From: an uncultured Bacillota bacterium
Lineage (GTDB): Bacteria; Bacillota_I; Bacilli_A; Izemoplasmatales; UBA1188
Assembly: GCA_900318975.1 (NCBI GenBank)
Contig: ONMY01000236.1
Span: forward strand, 1 to 8,787
Reading direction: 5' to 3'
DNA length: 8,787 nt
The position numbers and the translations under genes were made by a program. Below the pieces are notes generated by a model. That model worked only from the letters and a program-made list of their open reading frames with translations. It was not told the origin of the DNA and did no database searches. How positions within the stretch are numbered: the stretch's first letter is position 1; each line of letters opens with the position of its first letter. Below, piece after piece: positions 1 to 5,633 of the stretch.

Positions 1-372
1 ATCGTCTTTATGAATTATCTTAAAATCGACTCCTTCTTTTTCTTCATCATCCATTGATGGAAGATACCAAGATTCAATTGCTTTATAGGTATAATCAGAA
101 ACATAATAAGGGACTTTTAAATCTTTAGCTACTCTAATGAAACCACCGATATATTTTTGTTTAAAATGCGATAAAAATACACCTTTTACTCTTTCGATGT
201 TATTTTTTAGATAAGAAAAATCAGGTATGATTGAATCATATCCGAATACTTGTCCTATTGGTAATGCGCTTCCGCAATCTAAAACAAATATGTCATTATT
301 AATCTCTAAGACATACATATTTTTTCCAACTTCGCCGAGTCCGCCAAGTGCGAAAAATCTAACTTTAGACAT
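1..372 (-). CDS. RNase J family protein, N-terminal part, degenerate metal site (runs off window)
   Basis: This is an open frame of 124 codons that continues beyond base 1, so only the N-terminus is visible. The start GGLGEVGKNM (residues 10-19), LDCG (31-34) and IIPDFSYL (48-55) match the metallo-beta-lactamase domain of RNase J, the 5'-3' exo/endoribonuclease of mRNA decay. Where active RNase J carries the zinc-binding HGHEDH motif, this protein has H69-F-K-Q-K-Y74 followed by IGG. The first His remains, but the second His, the Asp and the last His are replaced by Lys, Lys and Tyr. Family knowledge: RNase J2 paralogues in Firmicutes also have weakened active sites and act as partners of J1. 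Inference: this is a non-catalytic or structural paralogue rather than a broken gene, because the frame is intact and has a strong AGGAGG. Two ATGs occur in tandem (375 and 372); 372 is chosen because it sits 5 nt from AGGAGG (383-378), whereas the other is only 2 nt away. Confidence 0.85.
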   Translation of the reverse strand, partial: MSKVRFFALGGLGEVGKNMYVLEINNDIFVLDCGSALPIGQVFGYDSIIPDFSYLKNNIERVKGVFLSHFKQKYIGGFIRVAKDLKVPYYVSDYTYKAIESWYLPSMDDEEKEGVDFKIIHKDD

Positions 373-413
373 CATTACCTCCTTTTAAATATAAATGTCC
401 CTTCAACATTTTT

Positions 414-440
414 ATTTTAGCATGTTTTTATTTATTTCAA
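414..440 (-). promoter_or_regulatory. Putative promoter of the RNase J-like gene (extended -10)
   Basis: On the minus strand, TGC-TAAAAT (422-414) is an extended -10 element. A TTGAAA (440-435) lies 15 bp upstream; this spacing is short, but an extended -10 tolerates a weak -35. Predicted transcription start is near 407, giving a leader of about 35 nt before the ATG at 372. The surroundings are very AT-rich, so chance matches are possible. Confidence 0.45.
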
Positions 441-519
441 TAAAAATATTTATCAAGTTTTTAATATTTTAAAATTAGAAATATTAAGGTAAAATATTAG
501 TATACAAGGAAGTGATATT

Positions 520-1116
520 ATGTATAATTATCCGGTTAAAAGAGCGCCATATAATAAGCCTAAAATCTCTACAAGTAATAGAGGCATGAAATTTGAAGAA
601 ATAATCAATGAATCAAACGAACAATATCTTAAAAGGGATATTGCAGTTATTCATAAAAAACCAACTCCAGTTCAAATTGTTGAAGTTGATTATCCAAAAA
701 GATCTATGGCTAAAATCAATGAAGCTTATTATAAAACTCCTTCTACTACTGACTATAATGGTGTTTATAAAGGATATTATATTGATTTTGATGCCAAACA
801 GTGCAATTCAACAACATCTTTTCCACTAAGTAATATCCATGAACATCAAATAAAACATTTAAATGATATCACAAGACATGGTGGAATTGGATTTCTACTT
901 ATTCAGCTCACAAGATTTGATGAAATATTACTTCTTGAGACAGATAAAATGAATTATTTTGTTAAAAGAAAAAATGATGGTGGGAAAAAATCTATCACAA
1001 TAGATGAATTAAGAGAAAGTTCTTATTTAATAAAAGAGTCATTTCCAATAAGAGTTCCATATCTTGACGCAGTTGATAAAATAATAGAAAAAATGAAAGA
1101 AAAGAGCGACAATTAA
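520..1116 (+). CDS. recU: Holliday junction resolvase RecU
   Basis: RecU cleaves Holliday junctions during recombinational repair and chromosome segregation in low-GC Gram-positives. The 198-residue length is close to the family norm of about 200. The N-terminal NRGMKFEEIIN (20-30), the block KKPTPVQIV (46-54) and the nuclease core STTDYNGVYKG (75-85) through IDFDAK (88-93) to HEHQ (107-110) are characteristic. By comparison with B. subtilis RecU (T86, D88, E101, K103, Q120, from memory), the matching residues here are T76, D78, D91, K93 and Q110, so the catalytic Glu is replaced by Asp in an otherwise intact site. The start follows AAGGAAGTG (506-514) by 5 nt. In many Bacillota recU neighbours a penicillin-binding protein gene; here it stands alone, divergent from the RNase J-like gene and convergent with pdp. 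Its last codons form half of the terminator stem. Confidence 0.96.
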   Translation: MYNYPVKRAPYNKPKISTSNRGMKFEEIINESNEQYLKRDIAVIHKKPTPVQIVEVDYPKRSMAKINEAYYKTPSTTDYNGVYKGYYIDFDAKQCNSTTSFPLSNIHEHQIKHLNDITRHGGIGFLLIQLTRFDEILLLETDKMNYFVKRKNDGGKKSITIDELRESSYLIKESFPIRVPYLDAVDKIIEKMKEKSDN

Positions 1117-1126
1117 GTCGCTCTTT
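1101..1126. terminator. Bidirectional rho-independent terminator shared by recU and the thyA-pdp operon
   Basis: AAAGAGCGAC (1101-1110) and GTCGCTCTTT (1117-1126) form a perfect 10-bp stem around the loop AATTAA. Reading plus, T-rich sequence follows (TTTATTC, then TTTTT by 1140). Reading minus, the stem is followed by TCTTTCATTTTTT. The loop contains the recU stop codon (1114-1116) and the right arm runs into the pdp stop codon (1125-1127), so one hairpin overlaps the ends of both convergent genes. Confidence 0.88.
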
Positions 1127-2417
1127 ATTCTATAATTTTTGATACTACATCTACTGGTTTTATTTTGTTTTTTGTAATGCTATAAGCACTATATAAATCA
1201 TCAATTATTGAATCATCCCATTTATCATTTTTATAGATATATAGTAGTGCTTCACCCTTTTCTACATATTCACCAATTTGATGATTTAATACTATTCCAA
1301 CATCAGGATCGATAGAATCTTCTTTTCTTTCTCTTCCTGCACCTAGTTTCATAGCGCTAACGCCAAGTGTTAATGCGTCTATTTTTTCGATATAGCCACA
1401 TTTCTTTGCTGGTAGTGGAATTATCTCTTTTACATGTATAAAGTCGTTAAAATCGGAAATTGTAGCTCCTTGAGCTTTAATCATTTCAAGGAATTTCTTA
1501 TATGCATTTCCATTTTTTAAGTTTTCTCTTGCGATATTTCTTCCATCTTCAATAGTGTCTACAATCTTTGAAAGATATACCATATAACCAACTATTTCAA
1601 TAGAAATATCTTCTAAATCTTTTGGGCCCTTTCCATTCATGCAGTTTACAGCTTCTAGTACTTCAAGCTTGTTACCTATTGCTCGACCTAGTGGGCATTC
1701 CATATCACTTATAAATGCAACAGCTTTTTTATTGTCCATTTTCGCAAGTTTTATCATCATTTCTGATAGTTTAGATGCATCTTCTATTGTCTTCATGAAT
1801 GCACCAGAACCGTACTTTACATCAAGACAAATTATATCTGCACCACTTGCGAGTTTTTTACTCATAATTGATGATGAAATAAGTGGAAGCGAATTAACAG
1901 TTCCCGTAACATCTCTTAATGCATATAATTTTTTATCTGCAGGAACTAGGTTTTGAGTTTGTCCTGCAATCGCAAGATGAATATCTTTAACCTGTTTTTT
2001 AAAGCGATCTTCATCTAGAGATATTGTTAAACCTGGAATGCTTTCAAGCTTATCTAGTGTTCCACCAGTGTGTCCAAGTCCTCTTCCTGAAAGCTTTGCC
2101 ATAGTACAACCAGATGCAGCTGCAAGCGGTCCTAAAACAAGCGATACTTTATCGCCAACACCACCAGTTGAATGCTTATCGACCTTTATTCCTGGTAGAT
2201 CACTTAGATCTATTCTATCTCCACTATTTAACATAGCTTTTGTGAGATAGTAAGTCTCAGTATCAGTTAGTCCATTTAGGCAAACAGCCATAAGCCAAGA
2301 TGAAACTTGGTAATCTTTAATATTATTATTTACATATTCATTGATAAACCAAGTTATCTCTTCTTCTGTAAGAGGTATTTTATTTTTGGTTTTTTCAATA
2401 ATGTCTACAGCTCTCAT
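1125..2417 (-). CDS. pdp: Pyrimidine-nucleoside phosphorylase
   Basis: The enzyme phosphorolyses uridine, deoxyuridine and thymidine to the free base plus (deoxy)ribose-1-phosphate in the cytoplasm. The 430-residue length matches the thymidine/pyrimidine phosphorylase family (about 433-440). KHSTGGVGDK (81-90) is the phosphate-binding loop, and SGRGLGHTGGTLDKLE (110-125) is the family signature. R168, S183 and K187 (in LRDVTGTVNS and SSSIMSKK) are the expected base-binding residues, and the C-terminal all-beta lobe is present (residues ~345-430). DeoA and Pdp share these motifs; Pdp is preferred because this looks like a low-GC Gram-positive, but thymidine-specific DeoA cannot be excluded. 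The ATG overlaps the stop of the upstream PAP2 gene as ATGA (2414-2417), and an AGAGG lies 4 nt before it inside that gene, implying translational coupling. It is the last gene of the thyA operon. Confidence 0.95.
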   Translation of the reverse strand: MRAVDIIEKTKNKIPLTEEEITWFINEYVNNNIKDYQVSSWLMAVCLNGLTDTETYYLTKAMLNSGDRIDLSDLPGIKVDKHSTGGVGDKVSLVLGPLAAASGCTMAKLSGRGLGHTGGTLDKLESIPGLTISLDEDRFKKQVKDIHLAIAGQTQNLVPADKKLYALRDVTGTVNSLPLISSSIMSKKLASGADIICLDVKYGSGAFMKTIEDASKLSEMMIKLAKMDNKKAVAFISDMECPLGRAIGNKLEVLEAVNCMNGKGPKDLEDISIEIVGYMVYLSKIVDTIEDGRNIARENLKNGNAYKKFLEMIKAQGATISDFNDFIHVKEIIPLPAKKCGYIEKIDALTLGVSAMKLGAGRERKEDSIDPDVGIVLNHQIGEYVEKGEALLYIYKNDKWDDSIIDDLYSAYSITKNKIKPVDVVSKIIE

Positions 2418-3442
2418 TCAGCCTCTTCTATTTCCATTTCTTTTTCGTTATTTATTTTTTCATCATTTAAGAATTTGCATTTTTTAATTAACATTGGATA
2501 TAAGAAAGTTACAGTGAATAACATAATTGCATATCTTAAGAAATCGCATATATTTCTTGCAAGACTTGCATCATCAAATGCCCAACTATATGTCATTTTA
2601 AGTAATACTTTTAATGCATAAGCAATACCAATACCAATTGCGACTCTAATTACCGCTTTCCAAAGACACTTAGTATCTTCAAAATTAACATATTTTTCTT
2701 CAAGGATTGATCCGATATAGAATCCAAGAACCATTCCAAATGTTGAGAATAGATCTCTACTTATATCACTGTAAAGTGGTGATAAGAAAGTTAAAATACC
2801 GATTATTGAAAGAGTAATTATATGAATTAATGTTTTATTTTTAAACTTAGTAAGCATGTAGTTATAGAGAATAACTATGGCTGAACCGATTATAAATCCA
2901 GCAAGAACATCTGTGAAGAAATGTGCACCAAGTGCCATTCTTGAAATCATTACTAGAATTGTAACAACTTCTGCGACAATCCAAGCCCAGGTCTTCTTAA
3001 TATTATACGCATAACTTGTATATACTGCAGATGATGAGAATGAGTGTCCTGATGGGAATGAAGATGAACTTGATGCATAGAAATCACCATATTCACCATG
3101 AACTAGCATGTATTCTCCGTTTGTGTCAGTTGCAAGAATAGATTTATCTCTTATAGTAACTCTATCTGGATATTGTTGGAATGGTCTAAATCTATTAAAG
3201 AAACATTTAAAAATGTTACCAAAGCACATTGCATAGAATGCTGGGAATGCAACATCTTTAGCAAGCTTCTTACTAATTCCATAGTATGTTATTGCAAGTA
3301 ATACAATAAATACTGTTTCTGTACCAAATTGTGATATTCCTTGGAATAATAATTCAATGAATCTCGATTCACTAAGTCTATTAAAGAATTCGACAATTGA
3401 GACATCCCAATCCCAATGCATAGACATAGAAAATAAATACAT
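2414..3442 (-). CDS. PAP2-family integral membrane phosphatase
   Basis: This 342-residue polytopic protein carries all three motifs of the type 2 phosphatidic acid phosphatase superfamily: KxxxxxxRP (K79...R86-P87), PSGH (130-133) and SRxxxxxHxxxD (S167-R168...H174...D178). R86, H133, H174 and D178 are the expected catalytic residues, so it should be active on a phosphate ester or pyrophosphate, facing outward by family precedent. Hydrophobic segments lie at about 45-60, 64-80, 152-168, 178-196, 204-222, 229-246, 263-282 and 300-318. The C-terminal half beyond residue 200 adds membrane segments outside the core domain, followed by a short acidic tail (325-342). The substrate is unknown; lipid phosphates or undecaprenyl pyrophosphate are the usual ones. 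The start has AGGAGG (3456-3451) 8 nt upstream and overlaps the DHFR stop as TAATG. Its place between folA and pdp is unexpected. Confidence 0.92.
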   Translation of the reverse strand: MYLFSMSMHWDWDVSIVEFFNRLSESRFIELLFQGISQFGTETVFIVLLAITYYGISKKLAKDVAFPAFYAMCFGNIFKCFFNRFRPFQQYPDRVTIRDKSILATDTNGEYMLVHGEYGDFYASSSSSFPSGHSFSSSAVYTSYAYNIKKTWAWIVAEVVTILVMISRMALGAHFFTDVLAGFIIGSAIVILYNYMLTKFKNKTLIHIITLSIIGILTFLSPLYSDISRDLFSTFGMVLGFYIGSILEEKYVNFEDTKCLWKAVIRVAIGIGIAYALKVLLKMTYSWAFDDASLARNICDFLRYAIMLFTVTFLYPMLIKKCKFLNDEKINNEKEMEIEEAE

Positions 3443-3906
3443 TAATTTATCCTCCTATATTTTCTAAAGTGTAGAACACCTGAAATATTCTCTTCTACCA
3501 TTTCAAAATTAGATAAGTCTAGATTTAAGTAAGTATCTCCTTCGTGGTCAGCATCAATATATGTAATGTATAGGATATCACATAATTTATAGGTGAGTTC
3601 AATAATGCTTTTTCCACCAATTATGTAGATATCTTCGTTTTTACTTTGTTTTAAATAACCAAATATATCGTGTGTTACTTCTACACCTTTAAAGGTGTAG
3701 TCAGTTAGAGTTGCAATAACGCTTGTACGATTTGGAAGAGGTTTTCCGTTTCTTAAAACTGATTTAAAAGTCTCTTCTCCCATGATTATTTTTTGTCCAA
3801 GAGTTTTAGCTTTAAAGTATTGTAAATCTTCATTGTAGTGCCATGGAAGCTTGCCATTATTTCCAAATAGATTATTTCTATCTATCGCAAAAATCGCGTA
3901 TAACAT
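3442..3906 (-). CDS. folA: Dihydrofolate reductase
   Basis: This protein reduces dihydrofolate to tetrahydrofolate, regenerating the cofactor spent by the adjacent ThyA. The 154-residue length is typical (about 160). Seen in the sequence: NGKLPWHYNEDLQYFK (17-32) with the Trp22 and acidic Asp27 of the folate site, LPNR (57-60) supplying the Arg that binds the folate glutamate, YIIGG (94-98) and LYITYIDADHEGDTY (112-126). Unusual positions by alignment to E. coli DHFR: MGEETF (42-47) in place of MGR(H/K)T(W/F), L67 at the position of S64, and I102 where Tyr100 is usual. These lie in or near the NADPH pocket. The ATG overlaps the thyA stop (TAATG), with a GGAGG (3921-3917) 10 nt upstream inside thyA. 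The B. subtilis-type gene name dfrA is also used. Confidence 0.94.
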   Translation of the reverse strand: MLYAIFAIDRNNLFGNNGKLPWHYNEDLQYFKAKTLGQKIIMGEETFKSVLRNGKPLPNRTSVIATLTDYTFKGVEVTHDIFGYLKQSKNEDIYIIGGKSIIELTYKLCDILYITYIDADHEGDTYLNLDLSNFEMVEENISGVLHFRKYRRIN

Positions 3907-4772
3907 TAAACAGCTACCTCCCCTTTAATTCTTGGATGGCACTTATAATCAACTAGTTCAAAGTCATCATAAGTGAAATCTAAAATATTATCTGTATCTC
4001 TCTTAATTAACATCTTAGGTAGTGGGTATGGTTCTCTTGATATTTGAAGTTTAACTTGATCGATATGATTTGTATAAATATGTGCATCACCAATTGTATG
4101 AACGAATGTGCCAGGTTTTAGTCCTGTAACTTTCGCAACCATCATTAATAGAAGTGAATAAGATGCAATATTAAATGGTATTCCAAGGAAGATATCACCA
4201 CTTCTTTGATATAATTGTAGGCAAAGTTTACCATCAATTACATAAAATTGATATAAAGAATGACAAGGTGGAAGTGCCATAAATGGTATTTCTTTTGGAT
4301 TCCAGCTAGATACAATTAATCTTCTTGAATTTGGATTTTCTTTGATCTCATTTATTATATTCATAAATTGATCAACACCATCAAAATTACGCCATTGTTT
4401 TCCATAAACCGGGCCAAGATTACCCCATTTTTTTGCGAATTCTGGGTCTTCTTTTATTTTTTGAACGAATTCTTCCATAGTTTCGCCCTGATATTCACTT
4501 GATTCTTTATAAGACTTATATGGCCAATCGTTCCAAATGGATACGCCATTATCTACTAGGTATTTAATATTTGTATCACCCTTTATAAACCATAAAAGTT
4601 CATAAATAATACTTTTTAGATGAACTTTTTTAGTTGTAACAAGTGGAAAACCATCTTCAAGGTTAAATCTCATTTGATAGCCAAAATATGAGATTGTACC
4701 AGTTCCTGTCCTATCTCCTTTATATGTTCCTTTTTCTAAAACTGTCTTAATTAAATCTAAATATTGTTGCAT
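3906..4772 (-). CDS. thyA: Thymidylate synthase
   Basis: The enzyme methylates dUMP to dTMP with methylenetetrahydrofolate, producing dihydrofolate for the next gene's product. Numbering from the ATG at 4772 (288 residues): DRTGTGT (20-26) holds the phosphate-binding Arg21, SRR (149-151) the partner-subunit arginines, LPPCHS (167-172) the nucleophile Cys170, QRSGD (189-193), FNIASY (200-205) with Asn201, and HIY (231-233). Residues ~85-115 contain an insertion compared with the 264-residue E. coli type, shorter than the one in the 316-residue Lactobacillus casei enzyme. A TTG lies in frame at 4778 but is only 3 nt from the GAGGG (4786-4782), against 9 nt for the ATG at 4772, so the ATG is taken as the start. 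It is the first gene of the thyA-folA-PAP2-pdp operon and probably has its own promoter. Confidence 0.96.
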   Translation of the reverse strand: MQQYLDLIKTVLEKGTYKGDRTGTGTISYFGYQMRFNLEDGFPLVTTKKVHLKSIIYELLWFIKGDTNIKYLVDNGVSIWNDWPYKSYKESSEYQGETMEEFVQKIKEDPEFAKKWGNLGPVYGKQWRNFDGVDQFMNIINEIKENPNSRRLIVSSWNPKEIPFMALPPCHSLYQFYVIDGKLCLQLYQRSGDIFLGIPFNIASYSLLLMMVAKVTGLKPGTFVHTIGDAHIYTNHIDQVKLQISREPYPLPKMLIKRDTDNILDFTYDDFELVDYKCHPRIKGEVAV

Positions 4773-4780
4773 AAACAAAA

Positions 4781-4815
4781 TCCCTCTTTTATGTAATTAT
4801 ATCATAAAAAAGGGA
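4781..4815 (-). promoter_or_regulatory. Imperfect palindrome before thyA sequestering its ribosome site
   Basis: On the minus strand TCCCTTTTTTATG (4815-4803) can pair with CATAAAAGAGGGA (4793-4781), 12 of 13 positions, around a 9-nt loop. The 3' arm is the thyA Shine-Dalgarno region (GAGGG) and is followed by TTTTGTTT before the ATG. A transcript reading through from ssb could therefore fold and hide the thyA ribosome site, or terminate. A transcript started from the promoter in the loop would lack the 5' arm and leave the site free. The hairpin is visible; its function is inferred. Confidence 0.55.
4796..4804 (-). promoter_or_regulatory. Extended -10 promoter element for thyA
   Basis: TGATATAAT on the minus strand is a perfect extended -10 (TGnTATAAT). 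It sits in the loop of the palindrome. No good -35 is seen at 16-18 bp upstream (AATCCT at 4824-4819). The predicted start near 4789 gives a short leader of about 17 nt carrying AGAGGG. Confidence 0.55.
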
Positions 4816-4822
4816 TTAAGGA

Positions 4823-5194
4823 TTATTCAATTGTCTCTTCTTCTAAGTCTTCTGATTCTATCTCATCTGTTTTGTTGTTTGAAGATAGATATATCAGTCT
4901 TTCAGCTATTATATCGTTAGCGTAAACTTGCTGGCCTTCTTTATTAGTATAATTGTTATTTTCAAGTCTACCTTTAACGATTACAAGTGATCCAGTTTTG
5001 CAGTGGGAGAATACGTTTTCTGCTAGTCCTTTCCAAAGAGTTACTGTGAAGAAATCTGTCAGTACATCTCCGTTTGCAGCCCTAAATGGTCTTTGTACAG
5101 CAATAGAAATCCTGCAATGTTTTACACCATTTTGAAGCTCTCTTAATTCTGGGTCTTTTGTCAATCTTCCTGCAAATAATACTTGATTAAACAT
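4823..5194 (-). CDS. ssb: Single-stranded DNA-binding protein, short form without C-terminal tip
   Basis: This 123-residue OB-fold protein coats single-stranded DNA. MFNQVLFAGRLTKDPELR (1-18), the central FFTVTLWKGLAENV (48-61) and KTGSLVIVKGRLENNNY (66-82) are typical SSB, and MFNQV with the short length resembles B. subtilis SsbB. The tail after about residue 105 is acidic (DEIESEDLEEETIE) but does not end in the usual DDD(I/L)PF tip that recruits repair and replication proteins. It could be a second SSB for competence or repair, or the main SSB of a lineage with an altered tip; a second ssb beside rpsF/rpsR elsewhere would decide. AGGAGG (5208-5203) lies 8 nt before the ATG. The gene ends 50 bp before thyA, so read-through into the thyA operon is possible. 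Confidence 0.93.
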   Translation of the reverse strand: MFNQVLFAGRLTKDPELRELQNGVKHCRISIAVQRPFRAANGDVLTDFFTVTLWKGLAENVFSHCKTGSLVIVKGRLENNNYTNKEGQQVYANDIIAERLIYLSSNNKTDEIESEDLEEETIE

Positions 5195-5212
5195 AGATAT
5201 GTCCTCCTTTTA

Positions 5213-5260
5213 AAAAAATGCTAACATAGTTTAATACGTTTGCATAATCGTGCATTTTTT
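5213..5260 (-). repeat. Inverted repeat in the ssb leader
   Basis: AAAAAATGC (minus 5260-5252) is complementary, 9 of 9, to GCATTTTTT (minus 5221-5213), which lies just before the ssb AAAAGGAGG. A second copy of the left arm, AAAAAATGCA, occurs on minus at 5333-5324. If all are on the same transcript, the two left arms compete for one right arm. The pairing is mostly A-U, so stability is modest. Confidence 0.4.
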
Positions 5261-5276
5261 ATAAGAATTGTGTTTA

Positions 5277-5305
5277 ATATTAAATATTTAATGGTTTTAT
5301 GTCGA
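5277..5305 (-). promoter_or_regulatory. Possible ssb promoter
   Basis: TCGACA (5305-5300), a 17-bp spacer and TAATAT (5282-5277) give one mismatch in the -35 and two in the -10. The predicted start near 5270 leaves a leader of about 75 nt containing the inverted repeat. This is the best candidate seen, but AT-richness makes it uncertain. Confidence 0.35.
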
Positions 5306-5408
5306 TAAAAGTCATATAAAACATGCATTTTTTAAGAAATATATATAATTCTTCAAATTTTCAATATAAATGATTTTCATTATAAATTTACATTAAACTA
5401 ATAAAATT

Positions 5409-5431
5409 ACTCATTTATTGAGTGTTTTTTT
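5409..5431 (+). terminator. Weak orphan terminator-like hairpin
   Basis: ACTCA (5409-5413), loop TTTAT, TGAGT (5419-5423), then G and seven T (5425-5431). The stem is only 5 bp plus a possible wobble pair. No plus-strand gene ends upstream, so if real it would end an untranslated or small transcript from about 5210-5400. Confidence 0.25.
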
Positions 5432-5545
5432 ATATATTTAACTCTTTTTTAAGTTTAATCTTTTTGAATAAATTAATCGTAAATAATTCAGTTAAAAATC
5501 ATAATTCAAGAATAAAATTTAGCTAATTTAATATTTTTGTCAAAA

Positions 5546-5566
5546 ATTATCATTTTTATTGATAAT
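5546..5566. repeat. Inverted repeat just upstream of the hydrolase -35
   Basis: ATTATCA (5546-5552), a 7-nt spacer and TGATAAT (5560-5566) form a perfect 7-bp inverted repeat ending 5 bp before the -35 element. The spacing suits a dimeric DNA-binding regulator, but nothing in the window identifies one. Confidence 0.35.
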
Positions 5567-5571
5567 AAATA

Positions 5572-5600
5572 TTGCAATTAGCAATCAAATTGTATATAAT
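5572..5600 (+). promoter_or_regulatory. Sigma-A type promoter of the alpha/beta hydrolase gene
   Basis: TTGCAA (5572-5577), a 17-bp spacer and a perfect TATAAT (5595-5600). The predicted start is near 5607, 27 nt before the ATG at 5634. Because the promoter lies downstream of an earlier in-frame ATG (5559), that upstream start cannot be used by this transcript. Confidence 0.75.
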
Positions 5601-5620
5601 CTAAACATAAGCACAAATAT

Positions 5621-5625
5621 AGGAG
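5621..5625 (+). promoter_or_regulatory. Ribosome binding site fixing the hydrolase start
   Basis: AGGAG lies 8 nt before the ATG at 5634. No comparable site precedes the ATG at 5559, whose 25 extra codons are low-complexity intergenic-like sequence. Confidence 0.8.
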
Positions 5626-5633
5626 TTTTTTTG

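Larger units (their letters stand above)
5195..5633. other. AT-rich intergenic region between divergent ssb and the hydrolase gene
   Basis: No coding frame with a ribosome site was found here. Seen from left to right: an inverted repeat of AAAAAATGC (5213-5221) with GCATTTTTT (5252-5260); a second copy of TGCATTTTTT at 5324-5333; a perfect palindrome ATTAAATATTTAAT (5279-5292); a small hairpin with a T-run (5409-5431); an inverted repeat ATTATCA/TGATAAT (5546-5566); and the promoter of the hydrolase gene (5572-5600). It has no DnaA-box cluster to suggest an origin. Confidence 0.7.

Noticed and set aside
1..372. RNase J-like gene as a pseudogene
   Set aside because: The frame is open throughout, and the promoter and ribosome site look functional; the changes are confined to metal ligands, which favours a maintained pseudoenzyme. 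The truncated view leaves some doubt.
608..829. A 73-codon frame inside recU in another frame
   Set aside because: Composition is Leu/Ile/Lys-rich, as expected of a frame-shifted AT-rich gene, and the host gene is unambiguous.
1639..2621. Plus-strand open frames opposite pdp and PAP2 (e.g. 1639-1956, 2038-2250, 2307-2621)
   Set aside because: They lie antisense to strongly supported genes, lack ribosome sites, and their translations resemble no family I recognise.
4773..4778. TTG start for thyA two codons upstream
   Set aside because: It is only 3 nt from GAGGG, while the ATG at 4772 is 9 nt away and gives the usual MQQYLDL beginning.
4953..5135. Plus-strand open frame opposite ssb
   Set aside because: It is the antisense shadow of a clear SSB gene, without a start signal.
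5366..5384. Fur-box-like sequence around AATGATTTTCATTATA
   Set aside because: It matches the 19-bp consensus at about 13 positions, but it is far from either gene start and AT-rich sequence produces such matches readily.
5559..5633. A 25-codon in-frame extension of the alpha/beta hydrolase starting at the ATG at 5559
   Set aside because: The TTGCAA-17-TATAAT promoter lies inside this stretch, no ribosome site precedes 5559, and AGGAG is correctly placed for the ATG at 5634.
5195..5633. Replication origin in the AT-rich intergenic stretch next to ssb
   Set aside because: No cluster of TTATCCACA-like DnaA boxes and no dnaA/dnaN neighbours.
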